64,000 nucleotides of DNA, from contig JACVTC010000102.1 of assembly GCA_016946835.1 (NCBI GenBank), forward strand, positions 185,001-249,000, given 5' to 3'. Positions within the stretch are counted from its first letter, which is position 1. Every line of letters starts with the position of its first letter. Shown here piece by piece: positions 32,546 to 45,154 of this stretch. This DNA is from Neocallimastix lanati (nom. inval.) (Eukaryota; Neocallimastigomycota; Neocallimastigomycetes; Neocallimastigales; Neocallimastigaceae). The position numbers and the translations under genes are program-made. The notes beneath the pieces were generated by a model. That model did not search any database. It saw only the letters and a list, made by a program, of their open reading frames with translations, and was not told the DNA's origin.

Positions 32546-33762
32546 TGCTTCTGATGAAATTCTGATGATGGAGAATGGAAAATCAATTAATGATCAAGAG
32601 TTAATTGATCGAATTCAAAATATTAATGAAATGGTAGCAAAAAAGCAAGATAATCCTGTCTACCATTCCGTTAATGAAATTTTATCTCAGGAAGAATTAC
32701 CTGAGAACTTAAAAAAAACTTGAATAAAGATAAATCCATCATGAAGTGCATTTTAGGATTGAAGACGAGCCCAAGAAGAAAAATAAAACCAAAAAATCTG
32801 GTTAAAGTTTATGCCAGAATTGAGGCTCAGAAAACAAGATTTGTATGATTTTTTTTAAAAAATCTTGGAATTCCTTCAAGCCAACTCAAAAATATTTCTT
32901 TTGTTGACAAAAATATTTGTGAATTATTAGTTCACAAAAATTAAGGAACAATTAATTAAAGTTCTTCAATCCTGCGAAATTGAGATTTTAAATAATTTCG
33001 ATCCAAGCGTATGCACTAAAGAAGGAGAGGCAAAAAGTGACGATATTAAGAGGACTGAACTTGCCTATTACCGGTAATGAAGTCATGCATAAAGAGCAAG
33101 TAAATAATGAAATAATGGAGGATAGTGATAAAAGAAACACTATGGAAACGGATACTAATGAAGATATTAATTTAAATAAAGTTAATATGGAAACTGATGA
33201 TAAAGAAAACATTAACCTAAATAATAATATTATAAATAATATGGATATTAATAATAATAATAATAATAATGCTTTAATCATGAATAATATTATTCAAGGG
33301 GGGGGTAAATTCTGATTTAAGTAATTATTCGGAACCAATTCAATCAAGACAATATAAATCTGAATAATTACAATAGTAAAAACCAAAATCAAATTAATTC
33401 TATTAATGTTGATTATAGAGTTATTTATAAAAATTTGAATGACATTAACTATATACCGTCTATTATACCTAACCTTTACGACGTTGAAAATAATACGGTT
33501 GATGTTAATCATCATTCTTCCCCCCTTACTACTAATATCCATTTCAATACTTTTGTAAATCAATGCAAAAGTGCTAGTCCTCGCTTAAATATTTTATATG
33601 TAAATGCTAGAGGATTTTCAAAATATAAACAAAAGTATATTTTTAATAGCCTTCTATATATTTATGATATCATATTTATTATTGAAACATGGATCATAAA
33701 TTATATAGAATTATTAAAAAACCCAAATCTATTAGCAAGTACTCCAATTAAAGAAAAAAGAG
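32144..33762 (+). pseudogene. decayed LINE: ORF1 and start of the endonuclease
   Basis: ORF1-like sequence includes a coiled-coil-like part (HLKQQIMSKDLLINKLMDEN) and a segment VKVYARIEAQKTRFV...FFLKNLGIPSSQLKNISF with the look of a nucleic-acid-binding fold. It ends in an Asn-rich tail (33140-33280). After a gap, 33577-33762 reads LNILYVNARGFSKYKQKY and YDIIFIIETW, the N-terminus of the AP-type endonuclease of non-LTR elements. Stops and frameshifts break it. A 193-bp segment (32173-32365) is directly duplicated at 32366. The endonuclease continues at 34851 beyond a solo LTR. Confidence 0.7.
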
Positions 33763-34850
33763 TGTAAAAATAAGAAAAATGAAATTAAAATAAAATTTGA
33801 AATTACTTTTATTGAAATTAGTAACTTCATAATTAGAAAATAATAAATAAGAAATTATAATAAATTAAAACTTTTAAAATATTCGTTTAAAAACGAATAT
33901 ATTAAATAATAAAATAAATAAAGTTAATAAAAAATGGGCTTTGACTTTAAAAGTCCATAACTCCTCAAATCGCCGCGATGGAGGGTTAAAAATAGGTTGC
34001 GAAGAGAAAAATAATTTCGTCATCATACGAGGTCTCAAAACCTCCTAGATGTCGAGATATTTACATTTAAAGTTTAAGGGTGTTAATTAAAATTAACTAA
34101 AATTTTTTATAATTATTTTTATTATAATTTAATTATTAAAATATAAATAACATATATCAAATATAAAATATACCCTTATTAGATTAGGAAATTAATTACA
34201 AAATAACTAATATTTTATTTTTTATAATTATCTAGATAATATTAAAGAAAACTTAAAACAAAATAAACAAGGGATCCAATTTATTATTAAATAATTAAAA
34301 TAAAAATTTATTTAGATTAGGAATTAATAATAGAAATAAAATGTAAAAAATTATAAGCCATGTAAACATAGTTTAGGAAAAATATAAATAGTTTAGTTTT
34401 TGTTTTAAATTAATCTTTGAAAAAGATTATTGACAAATTATCTCTGACAAATTATCTCTGACAATTTATCTCTAAAATTCTTTAATTGAAAATTTTATTA
34501 TAGAAAATATATTTAAGACTTTTTATTTTATAAAAATTGTATTGAACTTTTTATTATTGAACTTTTATATCAATAAATAATAAATGAAATTATTTTAATT
34601 TTAAAAAAAAACAAAGTTTCTTTATTTTACATTAATTACGTGTTACCAAATAAAATTTATATGAATTATTTGGATTGTATTCTAATTAAATAATCTATTG
34701 ATTCATAAAATAATTATTTTGTTTTAATAATAAAAGAACCCTAACCAAATAACAAATAAAATACCCAGCAAAAATTTTTCTAACCTAGTTATTAATTTTT
34801 AGTCTGTGTAACCTTGTATACGTATCCCAATCAGACTAAGTCTCTTTACA
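33763..34850. repeat. solo LTR (1,088 bp) inside the LINE endonuclease
   Basis: Ends are TGTAAA...TTTACA. Flanks are AAGAG (33758-33762) and AGGAG (34851-34855), a 5-bp duplication with one mismatch. Skipping the LTR and one duplicate keeps the endonuclease frame continuous (...PIKEK to RYNNGIMCFIN...). No coding sequence lies within; the family is different from A, B, C and E. Confidence 0.8.
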
Positions 34851-35620
34851 AGGAGGTACTCGCTATAATAATGGAATTATGTGTTTTATAAATCCATTAT
34901 TAAAAGAAAAAGTTTCCATATTAAAAGTCACCGAATATTATAATATTAAAAATATTTAATAAAAATATAATGGCGGTTTACTTTCCTTCATCTTTATCAT
35001 CAATTCAATTCAAAAAAAGTATTTCAACTTTTTATTCTCCTGATGATATAAGGAGATTTTAATATTTCTTTGTCTATATCTTCATTAAATAATAAAAAAG
35101 AAAAAGAAAAATTCATTATTGAAAGAATTTTTAAAAAAATACTATTTAAATTACAATGTTCCCTATAATAAAAAAAATATAATAAATAAATGGGATCATT
35201 GCTTCTCTAAAAATAGTTTGAATACATTTTTATATCTTAATAACCCATCTTTTCCAACGGATCCCATCTTAATTAACAAAAAGAAATGAATTATAAAATA
35301 TTTGTAAAATAAATGATTTTTGTTCACAAATAGTAATGGATTTATGATTTAAATTCATTATATAGGTCAATTGAAATTAAATTTCGTTATTGACAATTTT
35401 ATTTTAAATTCGATTTCTTATAAAAATAAATATTAGGAATATTTAATATTTAGAAACAAAAGGGTTTGGACTATTTTAATGATAATTTAAATTAAACCCT
35501 TAAGAAATTGATAAAAATAATTCGAAATAATGGAAATTTCCTGATAAAAATAAACATATATTATATTCATTAGAAAGATATAATCTAGATCATGTCATAA
35601 GCAGATTACAAAATAGTTAA
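34851..35620 (+). pseudogene. LINE endonuclease, second part (decayed)
   Basis: It begins RYNNGIMCFINPLLKEK and, after a frameshift near 34960, continues MAVYFPSSLSSIQFKKS and GDFNISLSISS. GDFN is the conserved catalytic-core motif of LINE AP endonucleases. Further fragments (LNTFLYLNNPSFPTD, YNLDHVISRLQ) extend to about 35610. The reverse transcriptase is not present on this side. Confidence 0.65.
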
Positions 35621-36318
35621 TAACAACTACATTTCTTTAATTAAAATAATTTTACATGAATTTATATTTTTTCTTAATTATATTATAATATACTCTTCCT
35701 ATTTACTTAAACATATATTCGATATAAAATATACAAAAACTAAACTAAAATTAAACAAAGTTATAAAATAACTAAAACTAATTCAATAAGCTTTTCATTC
35801 ATTTTGTTTCGACAAAAATTGAATAAGTGCTTATTTATTATCCATTTATTATTCATTTATTATTCATTTATTATTCATTTATTATTCATTTATTATCCAT
35901 TTATTATTCATTTATTATCCATTTATTATTCATTTATTATTCATTTATTATTAATAATATTAATTATATATTTACAATTTAATTTTTTGATTATTAAACT
36001 TTACTAAAATTAAACTAAACAAAAATTATTAAAATATTTTATGTTGTTTTATTAATCACTTTTTATTTATTAAAAAATATATTAATTTTTAATACTCTAT
36101 TATTTATTTTTTATTATTTTTCATTCATTAAATTTACACCTATCTCCTAATCCTTTAAAACATCATTTTATTCACATATTTATTTTCTATTATTAAATTC
36201 TAATATTAAATCATATTTATTATTAAATTATTTTTATCTTATAAAATATAATAAAATTAAGTTATTATTAAATTAATTTTATTAAGATTTGTGAAATATT
36301 AAACTTAATTTCTAACAC
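35621..36318 (-). repeat. probable 3' LTR of copia-G with an 11-bp satellite
   Basis: On the minus strand a purine tract CTTACGAGGGAG (about 36320-36331) is followed by TGTTAGAAATTAAG, a plausible LTR start. The other end is unclear (near 35620). Between 35836 and 35952 lies an array of about ten CATTTATTATT units with TCC/TTC variation. Confidence 0.5.
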
Positions 36319-37194
36319 TCCCTCGTAAGTTTAATTTCCTATTAATTTACAAAGCATCATTTTCCTAAATTTCATAAGTAAAGGTCCATTGAGATATTTT
36401 GTTAAGCCGTCCGTTAAATTATCTTCAGATTATATATATTTTATTTTAATTTTCTTTTAGCTTACTAATTTTCTTACCTTATGATATCTTAAGCTTATAT
36501 GTCTTGATTTTGTATTTATTGTTTTATTTTCACTATTATATATAGCAACCTTATTGTCTATTTTAACTATAATTGTCCCTGTATTTAATTCTTCCTAGAA
36601 ATTTTTTAACCACATACACTTTAAAGCACATTCATTTAGACTATAGTATTCACAATCAGCAGTTGATATTGATACACAATGTTGGAGCTTTGAATACATG
36701 GATTTGGTGTATTTCCCATGTTGATTATAAATCCTATAGTGGATCTTTTAGTTTTTTCATCACCACCTAAGTCTGCATCTACATAAACATTTAAATTTAT
36801 ACTATTAGTAAATCCTAGTCCATAATATTTTGTTTCTTTTAAATATCTAAATATTTTCAAGACATTTATCCAATCTTCGTATGTTGGGTCCTTATTTTTT
36901 CTAGACGCCTTACTAGTAGCAAATAAAATATCTGGTCTTGTACTCATTGCTAGGTAAAGTAAACTACCTAATTAATTCATCGAAGGAATTTATAACATTT
37001 TGTTTTACCTCCACTGAAGATTGTTGAAATTTACTGATTAGAGTTTTGAATTTTGCAAGGTTATTTTTGAAAATATATTAATTCTATTTGAAAAAGAATT
37101 TCTAATTAAAGGAAGTTTTATATTTTTAATAACGTATCTTTTCTTAATTGTAGTAGAAGTATCATTATTAATATCATTAATATCATCATCATCA

Positions 37195-37225
<31 letters not shown>

Positions 37226-37740
37226 TAAAAGAATTATTAAAATTATTAAATAAACTAAAACTAGAGTTATTATTAATATTATATTCATCACTAAAAGAAT
37301 TATTAAAATTATCAAATAAACTAAAACTATTATTATTATTATTATTATTATTATTAAAATTATTATTACTATAACTATTGTTAAATAAGCAATAAGAATT
37401 ATTAAATAAACTATAAGAATTATTAAATAAACTATAATCGTTATTATCATCACTATTAATATTATTATTAATATCATTAGGGTTAAAATTATCAACATTA
37501 ATATTATTATAATTATTTATAATATTAATATCATTACTAACATTAATATTATTATAACTATTATTAACATTAACGTTATTATTATTATTATTATTATTAT
37601 AATTATAATTATAATTATTATTAATATTAATAGTATTACTAACATTAATATTATTATAACTATGATTAATATTAATATTATTATTATTATTATTATAATT
37701 ATTATTATTACTACTACTACTACCTAAAGGGATCATTACT
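36319..37740 (-). pseudogene. copia-G: truncated Ty1/copia pol
   Basis: Minus-strand RNase H reads GSLLYLAMSTRPDILFATSK, IFRYLKETKYYGLGFTNS and NVYVDADLGGDEKTKRSTIG. Upstream, 36975-37060 carries the end of the reverse transcriptase (SKFQQSSVEVKQNVINSF). 37060-37736 encodes an Asn-dominated linker (poly-Asn with SLFNN and NINVSN repeats) like those between integrase and RT in the other copia copies. Most of the RT is deleted and the integrase is absent. Confidence 0.75.
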
Positions 37741-37779
37741 TCTAAGGAAGGATGATCATACTATTACCTATCGTATGGA

Positions 37780-37992
37780 CTAAATCATTAGAATAAACCA
37801 ATGGTTATGAATTTTTGTATTTTCTTTAATATAATCTGATAAATGTTCGTTCGTCTGTTTTGTTTCATATTTTATGTTCAGTGCATTAGAAAAACATTGT
37901 ATATGCATAAAATCAATAATAAAACCATCTTTATTATTTGGATCATAAAAAAAATTAGCTAAATTATCATCAATGGGATATTCAATAGTATC
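37780..37992 (-). pseudogene. PI-PLC-like gene, 3' part
   Basis: This is the C-terminal piece of the gene described at 45155-46145. It reads TIEYPIDDNLANFFYDPNNK, DGFIIDFMHIQCFSNALNIK and then ends at TAG (37780-37782). It is separated from the 5' part by element B; the GTATC at its right edge is the B target duplication. Confidence 0.65.
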
Positions 37993-38638
37993 TGTAATGA
38001 ATCTGTCAATTAAAACAAATTATAACAATAAAAAAACACTACAATTTAAACAAATAAAATTAAAGTAAATTCTTTTATTATTAAATTCTTTTTATTAATT
38101 ATAAATTTCTTTTATGTTATTAACTGTAAGATAGTTAATAACTAATACATCGATTTAATTGAGAAAAATTACATGTATTTATATTTTTTCTTATTACATT
38201 ATTAATATATGATGTTATTTAATAATATATATAAAACTATTTATTTATATATAAAAGATTTTTTAATTAATAATTTTTATTATTTATTAATTTACTAAAA
38301 CTAAAATTAATTTTTTAAACTCTTTATTTTATTTATTATTTTAATACTTATAATAATTTTAATTATATATTTAATATTAAAAAACTATTTTTATAAATAT
38401 TAACTATTTAAGATTATTCCTAAATTAATATTTAACTATTTAAAACTAAACTAAGTTAACTAAACTAATTAAAAAATATTTTCAATTTAAAAAAATAATT
38501 AAATTTTATTTCAATAAATTTATTTTAAAAAAATAATTCATATACATTAAATAAATTAAAATTTCATATACATTAAATAAATTAATTGTACGAAAATTTA
38601 AACTATTTAATGTATTAAAGATTTATTAAATCTTTACA
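37993..38638 (-). repeat. element B 3' LTR
   Basis: 646 bp; its partner is 44515-45154. It contains the same predicted TATA box and 5'-RNA sequence as the 5' LTR. Confidence 0.92.
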
Positions 38639-38669
38639 ATCTCGCCCTTTAAGTCGAGCTCCTGCGAGA
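38639..38669 (-). promoter_or_regulatory. polypurine tract inside a conserved hairpin (B)
   Basis: The 31 nt next to the 3' LTR are identical to 48695-48725 of element C. In the sense direction TCTCGC pairs with GCGAGA around a loop ending AAAGG, so the purine primer AAAGGGCGAGAT lies in the 3' arm of a hairpin. Confidence 0.75.
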
Positions 38670-41600
38670 CATACTATTTAGTCCATTTGCTGGTAGATCA
38701 ATTACAAATGGTTGATATCTATGTCTAACATAGATTTCATTATCACTCAAAGTATCTTCTTCTATGTTTGAATTATTCTTTTTGGTTCGACGATAATATT
38801 CCTGAATCAATTGTTTGTCATAAATTTGATCTTCATCAATCCAAGTATCCTCATCAGAATCAAGTCCTTTCCAAGATACAAGAAAACGATTCTTTCCTCT
38901 ATATTTTCTCATATCAACAATCTTTTCTGGATCTTTATCAAAAGTATCAGTGGTCAAATTAATATTCTTCCTTTTTCTTTTATTTCTGCTTTCAAATTCA
39001 TTTTTATGATAAGGTTCAAGTAATGATACGTGAAAAACAGGATGACAACGCATATTACTTGGGAGTTTAAGTTTATAAGCAAGTGAACTAATTTTCTCAA
39101 CAATTTCAAAAGGACCAAGAATTTAATTAGCAAGTTTTTTCTTAACATTCTTAGTAGTACTTCCTTTAAGTAACCAAACTTTGTTACCAACCTGGAAATC
39201 AGGTGAGGTTAATCTTTTTTTGATCCGAATATTTTTTGTAAGTTTCTTTAGCTTTATCTAAGTTCTCTTTCAGAAATTTAATATTTTCATTAATATCTTT
39301 AACTCTTTGATCAGCTCTGTGAGGTCTTTCATTAGATGGAATTTCTAGACTAAATCTAGGATTGAATCCATAGTTAGCAAAAAATGGGGATTGGTTGATT
39401 GATTGTTGTAAGGTATTGTTACAAGCGAATTCAGCAAAAGGTAATAAATCAACCCAATTTGTTTGTCGTTCATTTATATAGCAACAAAGATAATGTTCCA
39501 ATATCGCGTTCACCCTCTCTGTTTGACCATCAGTCTGCGGATGGTTTGAGGTTGAAAACGAATGCTTGATACAAAGTAAGTCACATAATCTATTCCAAAA
39601 TTCAGAGGTGAATTGGGTACCTCTATCAGAAATAATGGAATCAGGGAAACCATGCGATTTAAAAATAGAATTAATAAAAGCATAAGCGGCAATTGAAGTA
39701 GTAGGAAGACAACGAAGGGGAATAAAATGAGCCATCTTTGTTAAACGATCAACAACCACCATAATAGTTGTCATATTTTTGGATTTTGGTAATTCAACAA
39801 TGAAATCCATTGAAATATCAGCCCAAACTCTATTTGGTGTGGATAATGGGGATAATAAACCATACGGCTTATGCCTTGGAACTTTAGCACGACAACAAGT
39901 TTCACAAGACTTAATAAATTTCTTAACATCATGTCGTAACTTTGGCCACCAAAAGTTTCTATAAATTAAATCCGAAGTTTTATTTACACCAAAGTGACCA
40001 GCTGTTACCGAATCATGGTGCATTTCTAGAATTCTAGTACGAATATTTTCCGGAACATAGATTAAATCATCATAGAGAAGAAATCCTTCATCATCAATTA
40101 CACATTTATCAATATTTCTAATAGGAGCAGAATCTTTATTATTACTAGAAAGAAAAGTTTTAATTTTGTTATACAATTCATCATCTTTAAATGAATTTAA
40201 AATTGAATTACATAAGCAATCATCAGAAGCATTACAGTTAATAACACGACAAGAAACAGTCTGAGGGTAATTAAAAAGATGATCACTTCTTCTAGATAAG
40301 ATATCAGGTTTTCCAGACTTCTTACCAGCACGATAAACTAAATTAAAATCGAAACGAGAGAGAAATTCATACCAATGGATTTGACCTTGCGAGAGCATTT
40401 CAGGCTTTCTAGGAAAAGTCAAATTTTTATGATAGGTATAAATTGTAAAAGGATGACAAGCACTTTCTAAATAGTGACGCCATTCTTCAAGAGCAACTTT
40501 AATTGCTAGAAGTTCTTTATCGTAAATTGGATAATTCTTTTCTGATTTGGTTAAGCTATATAAGCTATTGGGTGTAGTTGACCATCGTATTCTTGAGAAA
40601 GAATCGCACCAACAGCAAAATTAGAAGCATCAGTTTCAACAACAAAAGGCTTATTACTATCAGGGTTTCTCAAAATAGGAGCAGAAGTGAACAACTCTTT
40701 TAATTTATCAAATGCCTTCTGTTGATCAGGACCCCATTTAAAAGATACATTTTTTCTTGTAAGTTTATGCAAAGGACGAGCGATTTTAGCAAAATCTTTA
40801 ATAAAAATCCTATAATAATTGCATAAACCAATAAAAGATTGAACTTCCTTAACTGTGGTTGGAACAGGCCAATCAAGATTGGCTTTAATTTTATTAGGAT
40901 TAACCTTTAAACCATCTTTCGATAAAATATAACCATGAAAAGCAGTTTCAGAGACATCAAACTCACATTTTTCGAGTTTGACATATAAATTATTTTCTAA
41001 TAGTTTCTTTAAAAAATTCTTGACATGAATATGATGTTCTTCTAAGCTTTTTGAATAAATTAAAATATTATCAATATACGAAATAACAAAATCATCTAAG
41101 TAATCACTAAGAACATCATTTATAAAATGTTGAAAGGTTGCAGGGGCATTTTTTAATCCAAAAGGCATAACCAAATATTCAAAATATCCATAACGAGTAC
41201 GAAATTCTGTCTTATACTCGTCACCTTATTCTTACTAAGTTATAAGCAGATTTTAAATTCAACTTAGTAAAGAATTTTGCACCTTTAACTCTATCTAGTA
41301 ATTCACTAATTAAAGGAAGAGGATAGGAATTACGGATGGTCATATCATTTAATTTTCTATAGTCAACACATAATCTCAATGAACCATCCTTCTTTTTAAT
41401 AAACAATATAGGTGCTCCAGCAGGAGATGTCGATTTCCTAATGAAACCTTTTTCTAAATTTTCTTTGATATACTTCTTCAATTCGTCTCTTTCTACTTCT
41501 GTTAAAGGATAAATAGGACCATAAAATAAATTTGAATTATCCTTTAATCTTATTTCACAATCATATTCACGATGTGGAGGGAGTATGTCGCAATTTCTTT

Positions 41601-43574
41601 CATTGAATACTTCTGCATAATTTTTATAAATAGGAGGTATTCCTATAATTTTTTGATTTAATTTATTTTCAAAATTACTAATTTTTAAACAATTACAGAT
41701 ACAACACAAATTTTTTACAGAACACTTTTTAGAAATATACTTTTTATTTTCGTCTTTATTTAAATTATTATTATGATTACAATTTTTTGTTACATTATTA
41801 TATAAAACATCAATTTTGCAAATTTTATTTAATTCATTTAAATTAATATTATTACTATCACTAAATTCATAAATTTCATCATCATTATCAAACATAAAAC
41901 TATCATTTACATCACTATCATAATTAATTATACAAAAATTTTTTAAATCATTAAGTTCTTCTTTTTCACTACAAGTTTTAATACGAGTACGACGACCTCT
42001 AATCATAATTTCTTCATCAGAATTCATATCGGAATCAGATTCAAAGGAATACTTACGCTTAGGATTAATTTTTTCCTTTGTTAAGGAAAGTTCTTCATAT
42101 GGTTCCTTTCCTTTAGTAGAAATTTTGTTTAACTTCTTTTTATTTTTATTTTTTCTATTTCTTTTTCCTACATTACAGTGTCGAGCACAGTATCCTGAAC
42201 TGAAAGAGATTTTCTTTGAATCATGGTAGTTAATAGGCAATGTTTTTCAATCCAAGGGAGTCCTAAAATGATATCTATATCAGGGATACGAAGAGAGTGT
42301 AATTGAATTATTTCATAATGATTCTTAAAACGAAGAATACATTTCTCGGTGATTTTCTTCACAGTAGATAAACCATAACCCAAACCAGCAACTTTAAAGG
42401 AGTTATCAATATTTATAAGTTTAATGTTATTCACTCTAGCAAATTCTGGATGTATACTGTTAATATCAGAGCCGGAATCAATGAGAACCTTTGCTTTAAC
42501 CTCATCGGATTCATTTGTTTTAATATAAAAATCAAGTATGTTAGTCTTTCCTTTAAAATTTATATTCTCATTTTCAACAATATCCAAAACTTTGTAGATA
42601 TTATCATACTTTTCAATTTTCTTAATTCTTCTCACAGAAGAAGAGGTAGATATAGAAGTGGCAGAAGAAGAGGGATCTTCATTTGGAACTTTATTAATCA
42701 TTTTGAAGTTTTTTGGTTTTATTCTATTTGGACAATTAAATTGCATATGTCCAGCTTCACCACATTTAAAACATAGTCTCTTCTTTCTTCTTTCTTCAAT
42801 ATTTGATTCGTTTTCAATGTAGTTCTTGTTGTGTGATGGGAAATATCTTGTGACTTTTTGACCTTTTTTAATGCGATAAAGATCCACATCCATTGGATCG
42901 TCTTGATTATAATTTCTACGGTCTTGATGAGTTAAGTAATATTCTTGAATGTCATTTCTCTTAGTAAGGCTTTCTATATTCACAGATTCCCTAAATAGCT
43001 GCTCTAAGTTGTTGGGATTTGCATTTACGAGAGCTAAGCGTTCTCTCATCTTGGGATGGAGTCCTTTAATTTACATAAAGATTTTTGCGGACTCATTAAA
43101 GTTAGAGTATTGGCTTATCTTCTGGAATACAGTGATGTATTCCATAACGTGGCCATACTTGAACTGACGAATATTGTTAAGTTTCCCATTAGCGACAACA
43201 GCATCAACGTCAGGGTCACCAAAGTTTCTTCTTAGTTCATTAATGAAATTCTCATAGTTTCTAAGAACTTCGTTATTATTCCTCCGCAAGCAAGAAGCCC
43301 AATTAAGTGCTCTTCCAGTAAAGTATGAGATAACGAACATGACTTTCCTTCTATCACCGGGAAACCTTCGTGGATTTGCCTCGATAGCTAACTCTATCCT
43401 TGTCAAAAATCCATCGAGGTCTTTCGTAGTTCCTAAGAATAAGGGAGAGTCGTTAATAATCTTCGGTTGAGGAGCTGGATTAAGTTGTTCCATTTGATCC
43501 TCAAGATTTAAATTTTGAAATATGAGATCCAATTCTTCCAACTTGATTAATTTATTTGTATACTTAGATTTCAA
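38649..43574 (-). pseudogene. element B gag-pol, broken
   Basis: The closest relative is the intact ORF of element C, and the same order is seen: Gag with zinc knuckle CFKCGEAGHMQFNC, protease VLIDSGSDINSIHPEF, RT with SYIDNILIY (YIDD changed to YIDN), RNase H ETDASNFAVG, integrase (HHDSVTAGHFGVNKT, CETC, SMDFIVELPK, ISDRGTQFTSEF, NHPQTDGQTERVN) and a chromodomain (RFLVSWKGLDSDEDTWIDED). Lesions include a TAA near 43060, frameshifts near 42235, 41215, 40550 and 39200, and Asp-to-Tyr in the RNase H YTYHKNL segment. Loss of YIDD alone would abolish reverse transcription. Confidence 0.9.
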
Positions 43575-43709
43575 CTAATATTTTATTTATTTTCTGACCT
43601 GCTTATTTATTAAGGTATTTACCTATATAATTTATTTTATTTATTCTAAATTATTTTCGTTCTAGTAATTAATTATTATTATATTAATATTATATTATTA
43701 CTCATAAAG

Positions 43710-43747
43710 TCGTCAGCACGATATCCAATTGTAATGGTGTGCGACGA
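43710..43747 (-). ncRNA. conserved leader hairpin of element B
   Basis: The sense strand folds as UCGUC-GCAC / GUGC-U-GACGA, nine pairs with one bulge, around a loop beginning ACCAUUACAAUUGGA. Element C has a hairpin at the same place with a different stem (UCGA and GGC with their complements) and the loop ACCACUACAAUUGGA. It lies upstream of gag. Confidence 0.7.
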
Positions 43748-43867
43748 GTAAACGAAACAAATACAATATAATAATATTATCTAATATGTTATTAAAGAGC
43801 CACAGTAGAAATAAAACACCTTGAAGATAAAGCGCAAAAGACAACACAGTAACGGTAAACACGATAT

Positions 43868-44459
43868 GAACCAAACACAGTAGAAACCAAACACAGTAGA
43901 AACCAAACACAGTAGAAACCAAACACAGTAGAAACCAAACACAGTAGAAACCAAACACAGTAGAAACCAAACACAGTAGAAACCAAACACAGTAGAAACC
44001 AAACACAGTAGAAACCAAACACAGTAGAAACCAAACACAGTAGAAACCAAACACAGTAGAAACCAAACACAGTAGAAACCAAACACAGTAGAAACCAAAC
44101 ACAGTAGAAACCAAACACAGTAGAAACCAAACACAGTAGAAACCAAACACAGTAGAAACCAAACACAGTAGAAACCAAACACAGTAGAAACCAAACACAG
44201 TAGAAACCAAACACAGTAGAAACCAAACACAGTAGAAACCAAACACAGTAGAAACCAAACACAGTAGAAACCAAACACAGTAGAAACCAAACACAGTAGA
44301 AACCAAACACAGTAGAAACCAAACACAGTAGAAACCAAACACAGTAGAAACCAAACACAGTAGAAACCAAACACAGTAGAAACCAAACACAGTAGAAACC
44401 AAACACAGTAGAAACCAAACACAGTAGAATCCAAACACAGTAGAATCCAAACGCAATAG
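43868..44459 (-). repeat. 16-bp x 36 minisatellite in the element B leader
   Basis: The unit GTAGAAACCAAACACA (plus strand) repeats at exact 16-bp steps from 43871 to 44431, with degenerate ends. It lies between the primer site and gag. The long minus-strand frames encoding VSTVFGFYCVWFLLCL repeats are by-products of the array. Confidence 0.95.
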
Positions 44460-44503
44460 TAGTTTTTTACTTGTTATAACGTGTTTTGTTTAAATCTTAA
44501 TGG

Positions 44504-44514
44504 GTATTAGTTAT
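44504..44514 (-). promoter_or_regulatory. element B self-primer binding site
   Basis: The 11 nt touching the 5' LTR read ATAACTAATAC in the sense direction. This is the exact complement of GTATTAGTTAT, the predicted 5' end of the element RNA (44665-44655). No TGG typical of tRNA priming is present. This matches the Tf1/sushi self-priming mechanism. Confidence 0.85.
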
Positions 44515-45154
44515 TGTAATGAATCCGTCAATTAAAACAGATTATAACAATAAAAAAACACTTTACAATTTAAACAAATAAGTAAATTCTTTTATTATTA
44601 AATTCTTTTTATTAATTATAAATTTTTTTTATGTTATTAACTGTAAGATAGTTAATAACTAATACATCGATTTAATTGAGAAAAATTACATGTATTTATA
44701 TTTTTTCTTATTACATTATTAATATATGATGTTATTTAATAATATATATAAAACTATTTATTTATATATAAAAGATTTTTTAATTAATAATTTTTATTAT
44801 TTATTAATTTACTAAAACTAAAATTAATTTTTTAAACTCTTTATTTTATTTATTATTTTAATACTTATAATAATTTTAATTATATATTTAATATTAAAAA
44901 ACTATTTTTATAAATATTAACTATTTAAGATTATTCCTAAATTAATATTTAACTATTTAAAACTAAACTAAGTTAACTAAACTAATTAAAAAATATTTTC
45001 AATTTAAAAAAATAATTAAATTTTATTTCAATAAATTTTATATTAAAAAAATAATTCATATACATTAAATAAATTAAAATTTCATACATTAAATAAATAA
45101 ATTGTACGAAAATTTAAACTATTTAATGTATTAAAGATTTATTAAATCTTTACA
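44515..45154 (-). repeat. element B 5' LTR
   Basis: 640 bp, TGTAAAG start in sense direction, CATTACA end. U3 is about 489 bp if transcription starts at 44665. Confidence 0.92.
44655..44700 (-). promoter_or_regulatory. element B core promoter and RNA start
   Basis: TATAAATA (44700-44693) lies 35 nt upstream of the predicted start G at 44665. The first 11 nt of the RNA are the self-primer. They overlap the left arm of a perfect inverted repeat GTTATTAACT/AGTTAATAAC. Confidence 0.7.

Larger units (their letters stand above)
37993..45154 (-). mobile_element. element B: decayed Ty3 chromovirus
   Basis: LTRs at 37993-38638 (646 bp) and 44515-45154 (640 bp) begin and end TGTAA/TTACA and are flanked by GTATC on both sides. 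Internal order on the minus strand: self-primer site, 36-copy 16-bp repeat, leader hairpin, one gag-pol frame broken by stops and frameshifts, chromodomain, polypurine hairpin. The LTRs differ by several substitutions and indels, so this copy is older than A or C. It is inserted in a PI-PLC-like gene. Confidence 0.92.

Noticed and set aside
37118-37498. Ile/Leu-rich minus-strand frame
   Set aside because: It is an out-of-frame reading of the Asn-codon-rich copia-G linker.
43713-44456. Three long minus-strand frames encoding a 16-residue repeat (a membrane-like protein)
   Set aside because: They are produced by the 16-bp minisatellite in the element B leader; there is no non-repeat domain.
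43868-44459. CRISPR-like array
   Set aside because: It is a contiguous 16-bp tandem repeat without spacers, in a eukaryotic retroelement.
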